DNA of 64,000 nt from Pseudoxanthomonas sp. Root65 (GCF_001427635.1 NZ_LMHA01000002.1:682001-746000), one strand, 5' to 3'. Numbered from the stretch's first letter, positions 37,583 to 49,059 are shown. Notes: generated by a model from the letters alone, not told the origin. A program made the numbers and translations.

Positions 37583-37623
37583 GGTGTTGTATTCAACTAT
37601 AACACCAAAACACAGGCCGTCAA
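37583..37623 (-). promoter_or_regulatory. YtrA-type operator overlapping the operon promoter
   Basis: On the minus strand TTGACG (37618-37623) and TATAGT (37596-37601) are spaced 16 bp, a strong sigma-70-type promoter. The -10 box lies inside a palindrome, GGTG-N16-CACC (37583-37606), whose inner bases are also nearly symmetrical (GTGTTGTA ... TATAACAC). A repressor bound here would block RNA polymerase directly. The half-sites agree with the spacing I recall for YtrA of Xanthomonas. Confidence 0.8.
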
Positions 37624-37691
37624 CCGGGGCGCGGGGTTTTGTCACCCAACTGAAGGCATACTTGTCATGTTCGTAATAGTGGAGTGCTGCC

Positions 37692-38255
37692 GTGAAGTCC
37701 AAATCTTTGAAATTGCTCGCGTTTCTCGTGCTTCTCGGGGTCTCCGCAGCGGCATTGGCCGCCGGTCTGCTGGATGTCAGCTACCGTCCGCTGGCCGGCA
37801 AGTCGCCCGTCAACCTGAAGGAGCGGTACGCCGGCCAGGTGCTCCTGATCGTCAACACCGCCAGCAAATGTGGCTATACACCGCAATACGAGGGGCTGGA
37901 AGCGCTGCATCAGCGCTATGGCGCGCAGGGATTCGCGGTGCTCGGCTTTCCCTCCAACGACTTCAGGGGTCAGGAGCCGGGCAGCGAAAAGGAGATCCAG
38001 GAGTTCTGCACGCTGACCTATGGCGTGAAGTTCCCCATGTTCGAGAAGGTCGCTGTGACCGGCGACAAGGCGACGCCGCTGTACGCATCGCTGGCGAAAA
38101 CAACGGGAACCGCACCCGGCTGGAACTTCCACAAGTATCTGATCGGCAGGGACGGGCGCGTGGTGGCGAACTTCCCCAGCAAGGTCTCGCCGGACGATCC
38201 GGCCGTGGTCGCGGCGATCGAGCGCGAACTCAAGGTACCGCGCGCTGTGCGCTGA
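37692..38255 (+). CDS. Glutathione peroxidase-family protein, exported
   Basis: The 187-residue protein has an N-terminal signal peptide (LLAFLVLLGVSAAALAAG) followed by the GPx fold. The peroxidatic Cys is in NTASKCGYT, and the catalytic partners are in FPSNDFRGQEP (Gln) and WNFHKYLI (Trp-Asn). It is a cysteine, not selenocysteine, enzyme and probably uses thioredoxin-like reductants. The predicted periplasmic location is unusual, since most bacterial BtuE-type peroxidases are cytoplasmic. The start is GTG with GGAG 7 nt upstream. It is divergent from the YtrA operon. Confidence 0.85.
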   Translation: MKSKSLKLLAFLVLLGVSAAALAAGLLDVSYRPLAGKSPVNLKERYAGQVLLIVNTASKCGYTPQYEGLEALHQRYGAQGFAVLGFPSNDFRGQEPGSEKEIQEFCTLTYGVKFPMFEKVAVTGDKATPLYASLAKTTGTAPGWNFHKYLIGRDGRVVANFPSKVSPDDPAVVAAIERELKVPRAVR

Positions 38256-38337
38256 CGCGGTGCCTTCGCGGCCAGCGGGCGTGCCACAATATCGGTTTGG
38301 CGCCCCCATCGCGGCGCAGGTTCCAGGAGCAGAAAGG

Positions 38338-39273
38338 ATGAAGCGGTCGGTCCGCGGCGCAGCCGTGTTGTTGGCAATCTCGTTTTCGATGCTGGGAGGC
38401 AGCGTGGCTGCACAGGAAAAAACCGCGCTGGTGTCCGAGCGCGACAAGGTGAGCTACGCCATTGGTGTGGACGTGGGCAATTCGCTGCAGCCGGTCGGTC
38501 CGTTCATGGACCTGGGCGCGTTCGAGCGTGCCATCGGCGATACCTTCGCGGGCAAGCCGAAGGCGATGAACGAACAGGAAGCCCAGGCCACGGACCAGTT
38601 GCTTCGCCTCAACATCGCCGTGGCCGACGGCCAGGCGATCCCCGGCATGCCGCCGGGCAGCACGCCGCCGCCGGTGGACAAGACCAAGGTCGGCGTCTTC
38701 CTTGGCACCTACGTGATCGGCCCGTCGCTGGTGCCGTTCAAGGACGAGATCGACATCGCCGTGCTGACGCAGGCGGTGAAAGCCGTGGCCACCAAGAGCG
38801 GCACGCCGCTGCTGACCCTGGAACAGGCCCAGGCCGAGATGCAGGCCTATCTCGCCAAGCGCCAGGCCGGCGCCGCGCAGCGCAACCGCGACGAGGGCGC
38901 CAAGTTCTTGGCCGCCAACAAGGCCAAGCCGGGCGTGGTCACCACCGCTTCCGGCCTGCAGTACATGGTGCTGCGCCAGGGCAACGGCCAGCGCCCGATG
39001 CCGACCAGCCGGGTGCGGGTCAATTACGAAGGCAAGCTGCTCAACGGCGAGGTCTTCGACAGTTCCTACGCGCGCGGTGAGCCGGCCGAGTTCGGCCTCA
39101 ACCAGGTGATCGCGGGCTGGACCGAAGGCGTGGCGCTGATGCCGGTGGGGGCGAAGTACCGCTTCTGGATTCCGTCCAGCCTGGCGTACGGACCCAACGG
39201 CGCGCCGGGCGGCAAGATCGGACCGGATGCGACGCTGACGTTCGACGTCGAGCTGATGGGTGTCCTGCAGTAA
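38338..39273 (+). CDS. FKBP-type peptidyl-prolyl isomerase, exported
   Basis: The 311-residue protein has a signal peptide (LLAISFSMLGGSVAAQ), a long FkpA-like N-terminal dimerisation region with two related VSYAIGVDVG / VGVFLGTYVIG stretches, and a C-terminal FKBP domain. The FKBP domain carries RVRVNYEGKLLNGEVFDSSYARGEP, VIAGWTEGVALMPVGAKYRFWIP and AYGPNGAPGGKIGPDATLTFDVEL. It is probably a periplasmic folding catalyst. The ATG at 38338 has AAAGG just before it and opens the signal peptide. Length exceeds E. coli FkpA (270) because the N-terminal region is duplicated or extended. Confidence 0.9.
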   Translation: MKRSVRGAAVLLAISFSMLGGSVAAQEKTALVSERDKVSYAIGVDVGNSLQPVGPFMDLGAFERAIGDTFAGKPKAMNEQEAQATDQLLRLNIAVADGQAIPGMPPGSTPPPVDKTKVGVFLGTYVIGPSLVPFKDEIDIAVLTQAVKAVATKSGTPLLTLEQAQAEMQAYLAKRQAGAAQRNRDEGAKFLAANKAKPGVVTTASGLQYMVLRQGNGQRPMPTSRVRVNYEGKLLNGEVFDSSYARGEPAEFGLNQVIAGWTEGVALMPVGAKYRFWIPSSLAYGPNGAPGGKIGPDATLTFDVELMGVLQ

Positions 39274-39322
39274 TCCGAATCGCCGTATTCAGCACTGAAC
39301 TTTCACTGATGGACATGGGCTG

Positions 39323-40675
39323 ATGCGCGTAGCGATTTTTGGTACCGGTTACGTCGGACTGGTAACCGGCACCTGCCTGGCCGAGGTCGGGCACGATGTC
39401 GTCTGCGTCGACATCGACCCGATCAAGGTCGACGGCCTCAACCAGGGCGTCGTGCCGATCTACGAGCCCGGCCTGTCGCCGATGGTCAAGGCGAACCACG
39501 AGGCCGGGCGGCTGCGCTTCACCACCGATGCGGTCGATGCCATCGCGCATGGCGAGGTGGTCTTCATCGCCGTCGGCACGCCGCCGGACGAAGACGGCAG
39601 CGCCGACCTGCAGTATGTGCTGGCGGTAGCGCGCACGATCGGCCGCAACCTGCAGCGCCCCTGCACGGTGGTCAACAAGTCCACCGTGCCGGTCGGCACC
39701 GCGGACAAGGTGCGTGCCAGCATCGAGGCGGAACTGGCCTCGCGCGGCGTCGATGTCGCGTTCGACGTGGTGTCCAATCCCGAATTCCTGAAGGAGGGCG
39801 ACGCGGTCAACGACTGCATGCGCCCCGACCGCATCGTCATCGGCGCATCGCAGCCGCAGGCGGTGGAGAAACTGCGCCGGCTGTACGCGCCCTTCAACCG
39901 CAACCACGAACGCATCGTGGTGATGGACGTACGCTCGGCGGAGCTGACCAAGTACGCCGCCAACGCCATGTTGGCCACCAAGATCAGCTTCATGAACGAG
40001 ATCGCGAACATCGCCGAGCGCGTGGGCGCGGATGTGGAGCATGTACGCCAGGGCATCGGCTCGGACCCGCGCATCGGCTGGCACTTCATCTATCCCGGTG
40101 CCGGTTACGGCGGTTCCTGCTTCCCGAAGGACGTGCAGGCCTTGGCCCGCACGGCGCAGCAGCACGGCTACGCGCCTGAGCTGCTGCAGGCGGTGGAGTC
40201 GGTCAACGAGCGCCAGAAAGGCCATCTGTTCGAGCTGATCCAGCGCCACTACGACCGCGGCGAAGACGAAGGCGTACGCGGCAAGACCTTCGCCGTCTGG
40301 GGGCTGTCGTTCAAGCCCAATACCGACGACATGCGCGAGGCCAGCAGCCGCCGCTTGCTCGCCGAACTGTGGGAAGCGGGCGCCCAGGTGCGCGCCTACG
40401 ATCCCGAAGCGCGCGAGGAGGCCGCCCGCATCTTCGGCGAGCGCGATGACCTGCTGTTGTGCGACGACGCCCGCGACGCGATCGAAGGCGCGGATGCGCT
40501 GGTGGTGGTGACCGAGTGGAAGCAGTTCCGCAGCCCGGATTTCGCGCGCCTGCAGGAAACGCTCGGCGATGCCGTGATCTTCGACGGCCGCAACCTGTAC
40601 GACCCGGCTGAGGTGGAAGCAGCGGGCCTGGCCTATTACGGCATCGGTCGCGGGAGATCGCTGCGTGCAGGCTGA
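39323..40675 (+). CDS. ugd: UDP-glucose 6-dehydrogenase
   Basis: The 450-residue enzyme has the NAD-binding [21 protein letters not shown] at the N-terminus, the segment [25 protein letters not shown], the catalytic Cys266 in [13 protein letters not shown], and the C-terminal [16 protein letters not shown]. It oxidises UDP-glucose to UDP-glucuronate for polysaccharide or lipid A modification. Length agrees with the class of about 450-residue bacterial enzymes. It overlaps slyX by 11 bp. No exopolysaccharide cluster is present in this window. Confidence 0.95.
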   Translation: MRVAIFGTGYVGLVTGTCLAEVGHDVVCVDIDPIKVDGLNQGVVPIYEPGLSPMVKANHEAGRLRFTTDAVDAIAHGEVVFIAVGTPPDEDGSADLQYVLAVARTIGRNLQRPCTVVNKSTVPVGTADKVRASIEAELASRGVDVAFDVVSNPEFLKEGDAVNDCMRPDRIVIGASQPQAVEKLRRLYAPFNRNHERIVVMDVRSAELTKYAANAMLATKISFMNEIANIAERVGADVEHVRQGIGSDPRIGWHFIYPGAGYGGSCFPKDVQALARTAQQHGYAPELLQAVESVNERQKGHLFELIQRHYDRGEDEGVRGKTFAVWGLSFKPNTDDMREASSRRLLAELWEAGAQVRAYDPEAREEAARIFGERDDLLLCDDARDAIEGADALVVVTEWKQFRSPDFARLQETLGDAVIFDGRNLYDPAEVEAAGLAYYGIGRGRSLRAG

Positions 40676-40901
40676 TCTGCCCTTGCCCAGCGACGCGCTG
40701 GAACGGCGTCTGGTCGAACTGGAGACCCGCCTGGCGTTCCAGGAGCACTCGCTCAACGAACTGAGCGAGGCCCTGGCAGATGCGCGTGCGGAGAACCAGC
40801 GCACGGCGCTGTTGCTGCGCCACATGGTGGAAGAACTGGGCAAGGTGCGTACGTCGCTGTTCGAAGATCCCGCCAACGAGCCACCCCCGCCGCATTATTG
40901 A
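40665..40901 (+). CDS. slyX: SlyX family protein
   Basis: The 78-residue protein is almost entirely a coiled coil ([33 protein letters not shown]) with the typical Pro-rich end P-P-P-P-H-Y of SlyX. Function is unknown, although slyX often lies near slyD. The GTG start lies within the 3' end of ugd (11-bp overlap) behind GGGAGA, so translation is likely coupled. Confidence 0.9.
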   Translation: MQADLPLPSDALERRLVELETRLAFQEHSLNELSEALADARAENQRTALLLRHMVEELGKVRTSLFEDPANEPPPPHY

Positions 40902-40936
40902 TACGCTTGCGGCTCAGCAGTCCCCACGAAAGACCG

Positions 40937-41563
40937 ATGACCGATTCACTCCGCGACCAGTTGCTGGGCCTGGGTTTCAAGCCCGCGCCGAAGCCCGAGC
41001 GCAAACCCGACCGCCGGCCCGATCCGCGCCGCGACACCCAGAGGCCGGCCGGCAAGGGCGGCGCGCATTCCAAACCCGGCCAGGGCGGCAAGCCGCGTCC
41101 GCCGCAGGGTGGTGCGGGCAAGCCGAAACGCAGTCAGGAAGACATCGACCTGGCCAAGGCCTACGCCATCCGCGCCCAGCGCGAGAAGGACGAGCGCATC
41201 GAAGCCGAGCGCGTGAAGCAGGAAGAGGCGCGCGTGCGCCGCGAGGCCAAGGCCAAGCTGGAAGCCTTCCTCAAGGACAAGGGCCTCAACGATGCCGAGG
41301 CCGACATCGCGCGGCATTTCCCCTATGGCGGCAAGATCAAGCGCATCTACGTCACTGCCGAACAGCTGAAGGCGTTGAATGCCGGCGAGCTGGGCGTGGT
41401 GCAGCAGAACGGACGCTACCTGCTGGTCACGGCGGCCGTGCTGGCCGAGGCGGAAGCCATTTTCGCGCCCGCCATCGCGCTGAAGGTCGACCCGAACGCC
41501 TCGGCCGAAGACGATCCTTATGCCGATCCCCAGTACCAGGTGCCTGACGACCTGGTGTGGTGA
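40937..41563 (+). CDS. DUF2058/YaiL-family nucleoid-associated-like protein
   Basis: The 208-residue protein begins MTDSLRDQLLGLGFKP, the signature of DUF2058. A basic, Gly/Pro/Lys/Arg-rich region (residues 15-65) and a charged helix (AYAIRAQREKDERIEAERVKQEEARVRREAKAK) follow. The C-terminal domain ARHFPYGGKIKRIYVTAEQLKALNAGELGVVQQNGRYLLV is well conserved. The E. coli homologue YaiL was described as a nucleoprotein or polysaccharide-related protein, and its role is not firm. The ATG at 40937 is used because the family starts exactly there. Confidence 0.87.
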   Translation: MTDSLRDQLLGLGFKPAPKPERKPDRRPDPRRDTQRPAGKGGAHSKPGQGGKPRPPQGGAGKPKRSQEDIDLAKAYAIRAQREKDERIEAERVKQEEARVRREAKAKLEAFLKDKGLNDAEADIARHFPYGGKIKRIYVTAEQLKALNAGELGVVQQNGRYLLVTAAVLAEAEAIFAPAIALKVDPNASAEDDPYADPQYQVPDDLVW

Positions 41564-42279
41564 CAGCGGGCGACCGGCCACGGCTTTGCCTGTTGCCGGG
41601 CCTCGACGGTACCGGACGACTGTATGCGCCGCTGGTGACCGCGCTGGCGGATGTCGCCGACGTGGATGTGCTGGCGTACGACAGCGAGCAGTTCAAGGAC
41701 TACCCGGAACTGGCGGAGGCGCTTGCACCGAGGTTGCCGGGTCGCGGGCATGTCGTGCTGGTGGCGGAGTCCTTCGCCGGGCCCTTGGCCGTGCTGTTGG
41801 CGCATCGTCACCCGGCATGTGTTCGCGGACTGGTGCTGGCGGCGAGTTTTGTCCATGCACCCCTGCCGGCGAGCAGGATGGGCGCGCAACTGCTGGAGCG
41901 GCTGCCGGCCATCGCGCCACCGCTTCCGATCCTCGAGCGATGGCTGGCCGGCGGTGAATTGCCGCCGGCACTGCGCGTGGAGTTCCTGACCGCCATGCGC
42001 ACGGTGCGGCACGATGTCCTGCGTCGGCGTGCGCTTGCGGCGCTGCGTGTCGACGTCCGAGGCGAACTGGCCGCCTTGCAGATCCCCGTGCTTCATCTGC
42101 AGGCCGGGCGCGACCGCTTGATCGGACGCCATGCCGGGCGTCAGATCCTTCGTTGCGCGCGCGATGCGCGACAGGCGACGATCGATGCGCCGCATTTCCT
42201 GTTCCAGATGGCGCCAGAGGCGGCTGCTGTCGGCATCCGGCATTTCCTGAACGGGATCGGACAGCGCACGGCAGGCTAG
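41557..42279 (+). CDS. Alpha/beta-hydrolase
   Basis: The 240-residue protein has LLPGLDGTGRLYAPL at the oxyanion-hole strand, the nucleophile elbow AESFAG, a likely catalytic Asp in AGRDRLIG and a His in DAPHFLFQ. The small size and lack of a signal peptide suggest a cytoplasmic esterase or thioesterase. The GTG start overlaps the DUF2058 stop; a second GTG at 41560 is equally possible. Its 3' end overlaps the convergent MFS gene by 4 bp. Substrate unknown. Confidence 0.85.
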   Translation: MVTAGDRPRLCLLPGLDGTGRLYAPLVTALADVADVDVLAYDSEQFKDYPELAEALAPRLPGRGHVVLVAESFAGPLAVLLAHRHPACVRGLVLAASFVHAPLPASRMGAQLLERLPAIAPPLPILERWLAGGELPPALRVEFLTAMRTVRHDVLRRRALAALRVDVRGELAALQIPVLHLQAGRDRLIGRHAGRQILRCARDARQATIDAPHFLFQMAPEAAAVGIRHFLNGIGQRTAG

Positions 42280-43460
42280 TCGGCCGACGTGTCCCGCACC
42301 AACCATCGCCAGACGATGAAGGCGGCGATCAGCGCGATGGCCGACGAGCAGAGGAACGCGGCTTCGCCGCCGATACGCCACAGCTGACCGGCCAGCAAGG
42401 CACCACAGACCCCGCCGACGCCGGACGACAGACCATAAAACACGCCTTGTCCGTGGCCGTTCATCCGGCCGGGGAAGAAACGCACCAGCAGCTGCATGGC
42501 CGCCGCGAAGAAGGCGCCGAAGTTCAGCGCATGGGTCAGCTGCGCGATCACCATCACGGGCATGCTGTCGGGGAACAGCGCGGTAACCAGCCAGCGCAGC
42601 GAGGCACTGAGCAGCGCCACCAGCAGCACCCGGCTGGCATCCCAGCGCCGGAAGATGCGGCTGGACAGGAAGAACACCCCGATCTCCGCCAGTACGCCGA
42701 CCGTCCACAGCACGCCCTGCGTCGCGGTCGGGTAGCCATGCTCGGACAGGTAGATCGAGAAGAACGTATAGAACGGCCCGAACGATATCTGGGTCAGGAA
42801 GGCCGCGACGAAGAAAGCGATCACCTGCGGTTTCCGCAACCGCGCGCGAAAGCTGTCGTCCGCCGCGTGCGCCGGCAGGCTGGGCTCGTGCGCATAGCGG
42901 TTGGCCAGCGCGGACACCAGCACGCCGACGAAGACCGGCAGCATCAGCCAGGGCAGCGACCCCACGCCCAGGCGACGCTCGTCGATCAGCCAGCCGAACG
43001 ACGCCACCACCACGATGAAGCCGATCGATCCCCAGACGCGGATAAGACCGTAGCGGTCGCTGCGCGCACCAAGGTGCGACATCGTGATCGATTCGAACTG
43101 CGGCATCACCGCGTTGTAGGCGAAGCAGAAGCCCAGCATCACCGCGAACAGGCCCGCGTGCTCCAGCGGCAGCAGGAACAGCGCGAAGCAGCCCAGCGCC
43201 AGCGCACACCCCAGGTGCAGCCACCGGATCGGATGCCCGGAGCGTGCGGCCAGCGTGGTCCACAGGCTGGGCGACACGATGCGCGTGGCATACCACAGGC
43301 TCATCAATACGCTGATCGCTGCGACACCCAGCCCGCGCGACTCCAGGTACAGGCTCCAGTACGGCGTGAACGCGCCCAGCGCGGCGTAGTAGAAGAAGTA
43401 GAAGCTGGACAGCCGGACGGCAGGATAGGGATGCGGATCGGCGGCGCCAGGCGGTGTCAT
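42276..43460 (-). CDS. MFS transporter, HcaT/PPP-like
   Basis: The 394-residue protein has 12 predicted hydrophobic segments and resembles the MFS_1-like group (E. coli HcaT, nucleoside/phenylpropionate porters): RLSSFYFFYYAALGAFTPYWSLYLESRGL at the start, RYGLIRVWGSIGFIVVV in TM5, and HALNFGAFFAAAMQLLVRFFP in TM10. The substrate cannot be told. No Shine-Dalgarno precedes the ATG. A TACAAT box lies 5 nt before it, so the mRNA may be leaderless. Confidence 0.85.
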   Translation of the reverse strand: MTPPGAADPHPYPAVRLSSFYFFYYAALGAFTPYWSLYLESRGLGVAAISVLMSLWYATRIVSPSLWTTLAARSGHPIRWLHLGCALALGCFALFLLPLEHAGLFAVMLGFCFAYNAVMPQFESITMSHLGARSDRYGLIRVWGSIGFIVVVASFGWLIDERRLGVGSLPWLMLPVFVGVLVSALANRYAHEPSLPAHAADDSFRARLRKPQVIAFFVAAFLTQISFGPFYTFFSIYLSEHGYPTATQGVLWTVGVLAEIGVFFLSSRIFRRWDASRVLLVALLSASLRWLVTALFPDSMPVMVIAQLTHALNFGAFFAAAMQLLVRFFPGRMNGHGQGVFYGLSSGVGGVCGALLAGQLWRIGGEAAFLCSSAIALIAAFIVWRWLVRDTSAD

Positions 43461-43465
43461 GGCGC

Positions 43466-43471
43466 ATTGTA
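43466..43471 (-). promoter_or_regulatory. -10 box immediately before the MFS start codon
   Basis: TACAAT on the minus strand is followed by 5 nt and then the ATG at 43460. If used, transcription would start at or next to the A of ATG, giving a leaderless message. The -35 region is weak. Confidence 0.4.
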
Positions 43472-43654
43472 GCGGTGGGTGATGGTCGGTCGAACAGCGG
43501 TTGCGGCCGCTGGAGGTGTGGTGTGCGGGAACTGGCCGCGAGCTGTAGTGATTCTGTGACGGTCAACAGACAGCGCGAGTCGTTCGCATGGCGCACGCTA
43601 CGGTCGGCATCGCGCGCTCGGCCTGCCACGGTTGGAGCGCGCGTTTTCGCCCGC

Positions 43655-44086
43655 CATTCCAGCGGGAGCTGGAATCCATTGCGTGTGCGGGCCGCGGCAT
43701 CTCGTAGGAGCAAGATCGGTCCCAGCGTTCGCTCGGACGAGGGGTGTTTGTCCTGCCCGTGATCCCGTCATTCCAGCGGAAGCTGGAATCCATTGCGCAT
43801 GCGGGCCGCGGCATCTCGTAAGAGCAGGATGGGTCCCAGCGTTCGCTGGACGACGGAGTGGTTGGCCTGCCTGTAGTCCAGTCATTCCAGCGAAAGCTGG
43901 AATCCATTGCGCATGCGGGCCGTCGCATCTCGTAAGAGCAAGATGGGTCCCAGCGTTCGCTGGGACGACGGAGTGGTTGGCCTGCCCGTAGTCCCGTCAT
44001 TCCAGCGAAAGCTGGAATCCATTGCGCATGCGGGCCGCGGCATCTCGTAAGAGCAAGATGGGTCCCAGCGTTCGCTGGGACGACGG
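43655..44086. repeat. Four tandem copies of a 114-115 bp double-hairpin repeat
   Basis: Units begin with CATTCCAGCG at 43655, 43769, 43883 and 43998. Each contains TTCCAGC-GAAA-GCTGGAA, about 45 bp of spacer, then GTCCCAGCG-TT-CGCTGGGAC. The last two copies are nearly identical and the first is most diverged, suggesting recent tandem expansion. Apparent open frames across it are repeat artefacts. The flanks 43461-43654 and 44087-44145 hold nothing I can identify. Confidence 0.92.
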
Positions 44087-44145
44087 TGGGGTTGTCCACA
44101 ATCCGGGACGGACTGGGATTGCGGCGGTTCGCCCTCACCCTTGCC

Positions 44146-44162
44146 CTCTCCCGGCGGGAGAG
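44146..44162 (-). terminator. Hairpin downstream of metH-C
   Basis: CTCTCCC-GGC-GGGAGAG lies 80 bp after the metH-C stop codon within a CCCTCACCC-rich stretch typical of another xanthomonad palindromic repeat. It may terminate the operon or simply be a repeat remnant. Confidence 0.4.
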
Positions 44163-44241
44163 AGGGGGAGTAGGTGCCATGCGGGTTCGGCCTCGGGAGG
44201 CACGCTGGCGGCCGCGTCACCAAGGTGCTCGGTGAGCTTTC

Positions 44242-47006
<2,765 letters not shown>

Positions 47007-47010
<4 letters not shown>

Positions 47011-48101
47011 GCGGCCTGTTCCAGGCCGTCGGCAGGCAGGCGGCGCGGCGGGATTCCCGCCACGGCCTCGGCGATGGCCTTGATGTGCGCCGGCGTCGTG
47101 CCACAGCATCCGCCCACGAGATTGAGCAGGCCGGACTGCGCGAACTCCTTCAGCGTGGCGGCCATTTCTTCGGGCGTCTCGTCGTACTCGCCGAACGCAT
47201 TGGGCAGCCCGGCGTTGGGGTGCGCGCTGACGTAGGCGTAGGCCACGGTGGCCAGCGTTTCGACGTGTTCGCGCAGGTCCTTGGCGCCCAGCGCGCAGTT
47301 CAGGCCGATCGAAAGTGGACGGCCATGCGCTACCGAGGCGTAGAAGGCTTCCGCCGTCTGCCCGGACAGCGTGCGGCCCGAGGCATCGGTGATGGTGCCG
47401 GAGATCATCACCGGCAGCCGGCCACCCCGCGCGTCGAACACCTCCTCGATCGCATACAGCGCCGCCTTGGCGTTGAGCGTGTCGAAGATGGTCTCCACCA
47501 TCAGCGTGTCGGCACCGCCGTCGATCAGGCCTTCGATGGCCTCGCGATACGTGGCGCGTAGCTCGTCGAAGTTGGTGTTGCGGAAACCCGGGTCGTTGAC
47601 GTCGGGACTGATGGATGCGGTGCGGCTGGTCGGTCCCAGCACGCCGATCACGAAGCGGGGCTTGTCGGGCGTGGACGCCTCGACGGCATCGCAGCACTGG
47701 CGCGCGACCTGCGCACCGGCCTTGTTCAGTTCGTAGACCAAGTGTTCGAGGTGGTAGTCGGCCTGGCTGATCGACGTCGCATTGAACGTATTGGTCTCGA
47801 TCAGGTCGGCGCCGGCTTCGAGATACGCCGCGTGCACCTCGGCGATCACCTCCGGCTTGGTCAGCAGCAGCAGGTCGTTGTTGCCCTTGAGGTCATGGTC
47901 GCAACCGGGACCGTGCGTATGCGTATGCGGGTGCTGGGCATCGCAGCCGTCGGCGAAACGTTGCCCACGGTAGTCGGCCTCCTGCAGGCCGTGGCGCTGG
48001 ATCATGGTGCCCATCGCGCCGTCGATGATCAGGATGCGGTGTTCCAGGGCTTGCGCGAGCAGGTCGGCGCGCCGAGGGTTCAGCCAGGGCAGTGACTTCA
48101 T
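47007..48101 (-). CDS. metH: Homocysteine methyltransferase subunit (split MetH, N-part)
   Basis: The 364-residue protein is the homocysteine-binding barrel alone: [34 protein letters not shown], and the three zinc cysteines in GLNCALG and GGCCGTTP. It corresponds to residues 1-350 of E. coli MetH and must act with the downstream C-part. Residues 53-69 carry a His/Cys-rich insertion ([11 protein letters not shown] ... Cys-Asp-His) absent from E. coli. It overlaps both neighbours by 4 bp. Split metH is the usual arrangement in Xanthomonadaceae. Confidence 0.94.
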
Positions 48102-49027
48102 GGCTTGGTGGCGGTGAGGGAAATGACTTCGAAATGAGGAGGACGGCGCTCGCGGGTGACGGTCTCGGCGTTGGCGATGTCCAGCCCGGCCTTCTCGGCG
48201 AACCTGCGAAGTTCCTTCTCGGTGAAGCCGAGGTTGACGTGGCCGTAGGCTTCGACGGCTGACCTGTGCTCATGCTTGCCAAGGCTGCTCAGCAACAGGC
48301 GACCACCCTTGCGCAGCACGCGTGCGGCTTCGGCGACGGCCTGTGCCGGTTTGCTGGCATAGGTCAGCGCGTGCATCAGTACGACCAGGTCGAAGCTGCC
48401 GTCCTTGAAGGGCAGTGCGTGCATGTCGCCCTCTCGGACTTCCACGTTGGGGAAACGCCGCAGGCGCTCGCCGGCGGCGGCGACCACGCGCGTGCTGGTG
48501 TCGATGCAGACGTAGCGCTTGGCATGCGGCGAGAGCAGTTCGGCCAGCACGCCGTCGCCGGAGGCGATGTCCAGCACGTCGCCGGTCTCGAGCAGGGGCA
48601 GCGCGGTACGGGCCAGCGCTTCCCAGGTGCGGCCGGGCGAGTAGTGGCGTTCCATGTCGCCTGCCACGCTGTCGGCCCAGTTCTGGTCGGCGGCACGGTT
48701 CGCCAGCACCGCGGTGATGCGTTCGGCGTCCTGCCGCAGCAGCGGATCGTCGCTGCCGTCGCGCAGGCTGCGCCACAGTTCGCGCTGCACGCTGTCCAGG
48801 TTGTCCTCGTCGAACCGGTAGTACGCCGACACCCCTGCGCGGCGGTCGCGGGCCAGGCCTGCCTCCTTGAGCTTGGCCAGATGGGTGGAGACGCGCGGCT
48901 GCGCCAGCTGGGTAATCGCCGACAGCTCGGCGACGGTGAGCTCCTCGCGCGCCAGCAGCGCCAGCAGGCGCACGCGGGTGGCGTCGGCGAACACCTTGAG
49001 CCGGGTAGACCAGGCCTCCAGATCCAT
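48098..49027 (-). CDS. sahR: ArsR-family regulator fused to SAM-dependent methyltransferase (SahR-type)
   Basis: The 309-residue protein has an N-terminal ArsR winged helix ([47 protein letters not shown]) and a C-terminal class I methyltransferase domain ([41 protein letters not shown]). Such fusions upstream of metH are the SahR regulators, proposed to sense S-adenosylhomocysteine. It lacks the vicinal Cys pair of metal-sensing ArsR proteins. GGAG lies 6 nt before the ATG at 49027, inside a 32-bp palindrome. The gene leads a translationally coupled operon with metH-N and metH-C. Confidence 0.8.
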   Translation of the reverse strand: MDLEAWSTRLKVFADATRVRLLALLAREELTVAELSAITQLAQPRVSTHLAKLKEAGLARDRRAGVSAYYRFDEDNLDSVQRELWRSLRDGSDDPLLRQDAERITAVLANRAADQNWADSVAGDMERHYSPGRTWEALARTALPLLETGDVLDIASGDGVLAELLSPHAKRYVCIDTSTRVVAAAGERLRRFPNVEVREGDMHALPFKDGSFDLVVLMHALTYASKPAQAVAEAARVLRKGGRLLLSSLGKHEHRSAVEAYGHVNLGFTEKELRRFAEKAGLDIANAETVTRERRPPHFEVISLTATKP

Positions 49028-49059
49028 AAATATCTCCATATCGCGATATAGAGATATTT
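49028..49059 (-). promoter_or_regulatory. 32-bp palindromic operator over the sahR ribosome-binding site
   Basis: The arms AAATATCTC and GAGATATTT flank a central ATATCGCGATAT; only one symmetric base pair is broken. It starts directly at the ATG of the regulator and contains its GGAG. A TTGACC box (49079-49084) lies 18-19 bp upstream of an A/T-rich -10 (near 49054-49060), so the palindrome covers the transcription start. This is the expected form of an ArsR/SahR operator. Confidence 0.8.

Noticed and set aside
43655..44086. CRISPR array
   Set aside because: Period 114-115 bp, whole unit conserved including the would-be spacer, internal hairpins and no cas genes.
43563..44223. Open frames of 95-205 residues across the repeat region, with recurring SFRWNDG-like peptides
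   Set aside because: They are translations of the tandem hairpin repeat in several frames on both strands; no ribosome-binding site or protein family.
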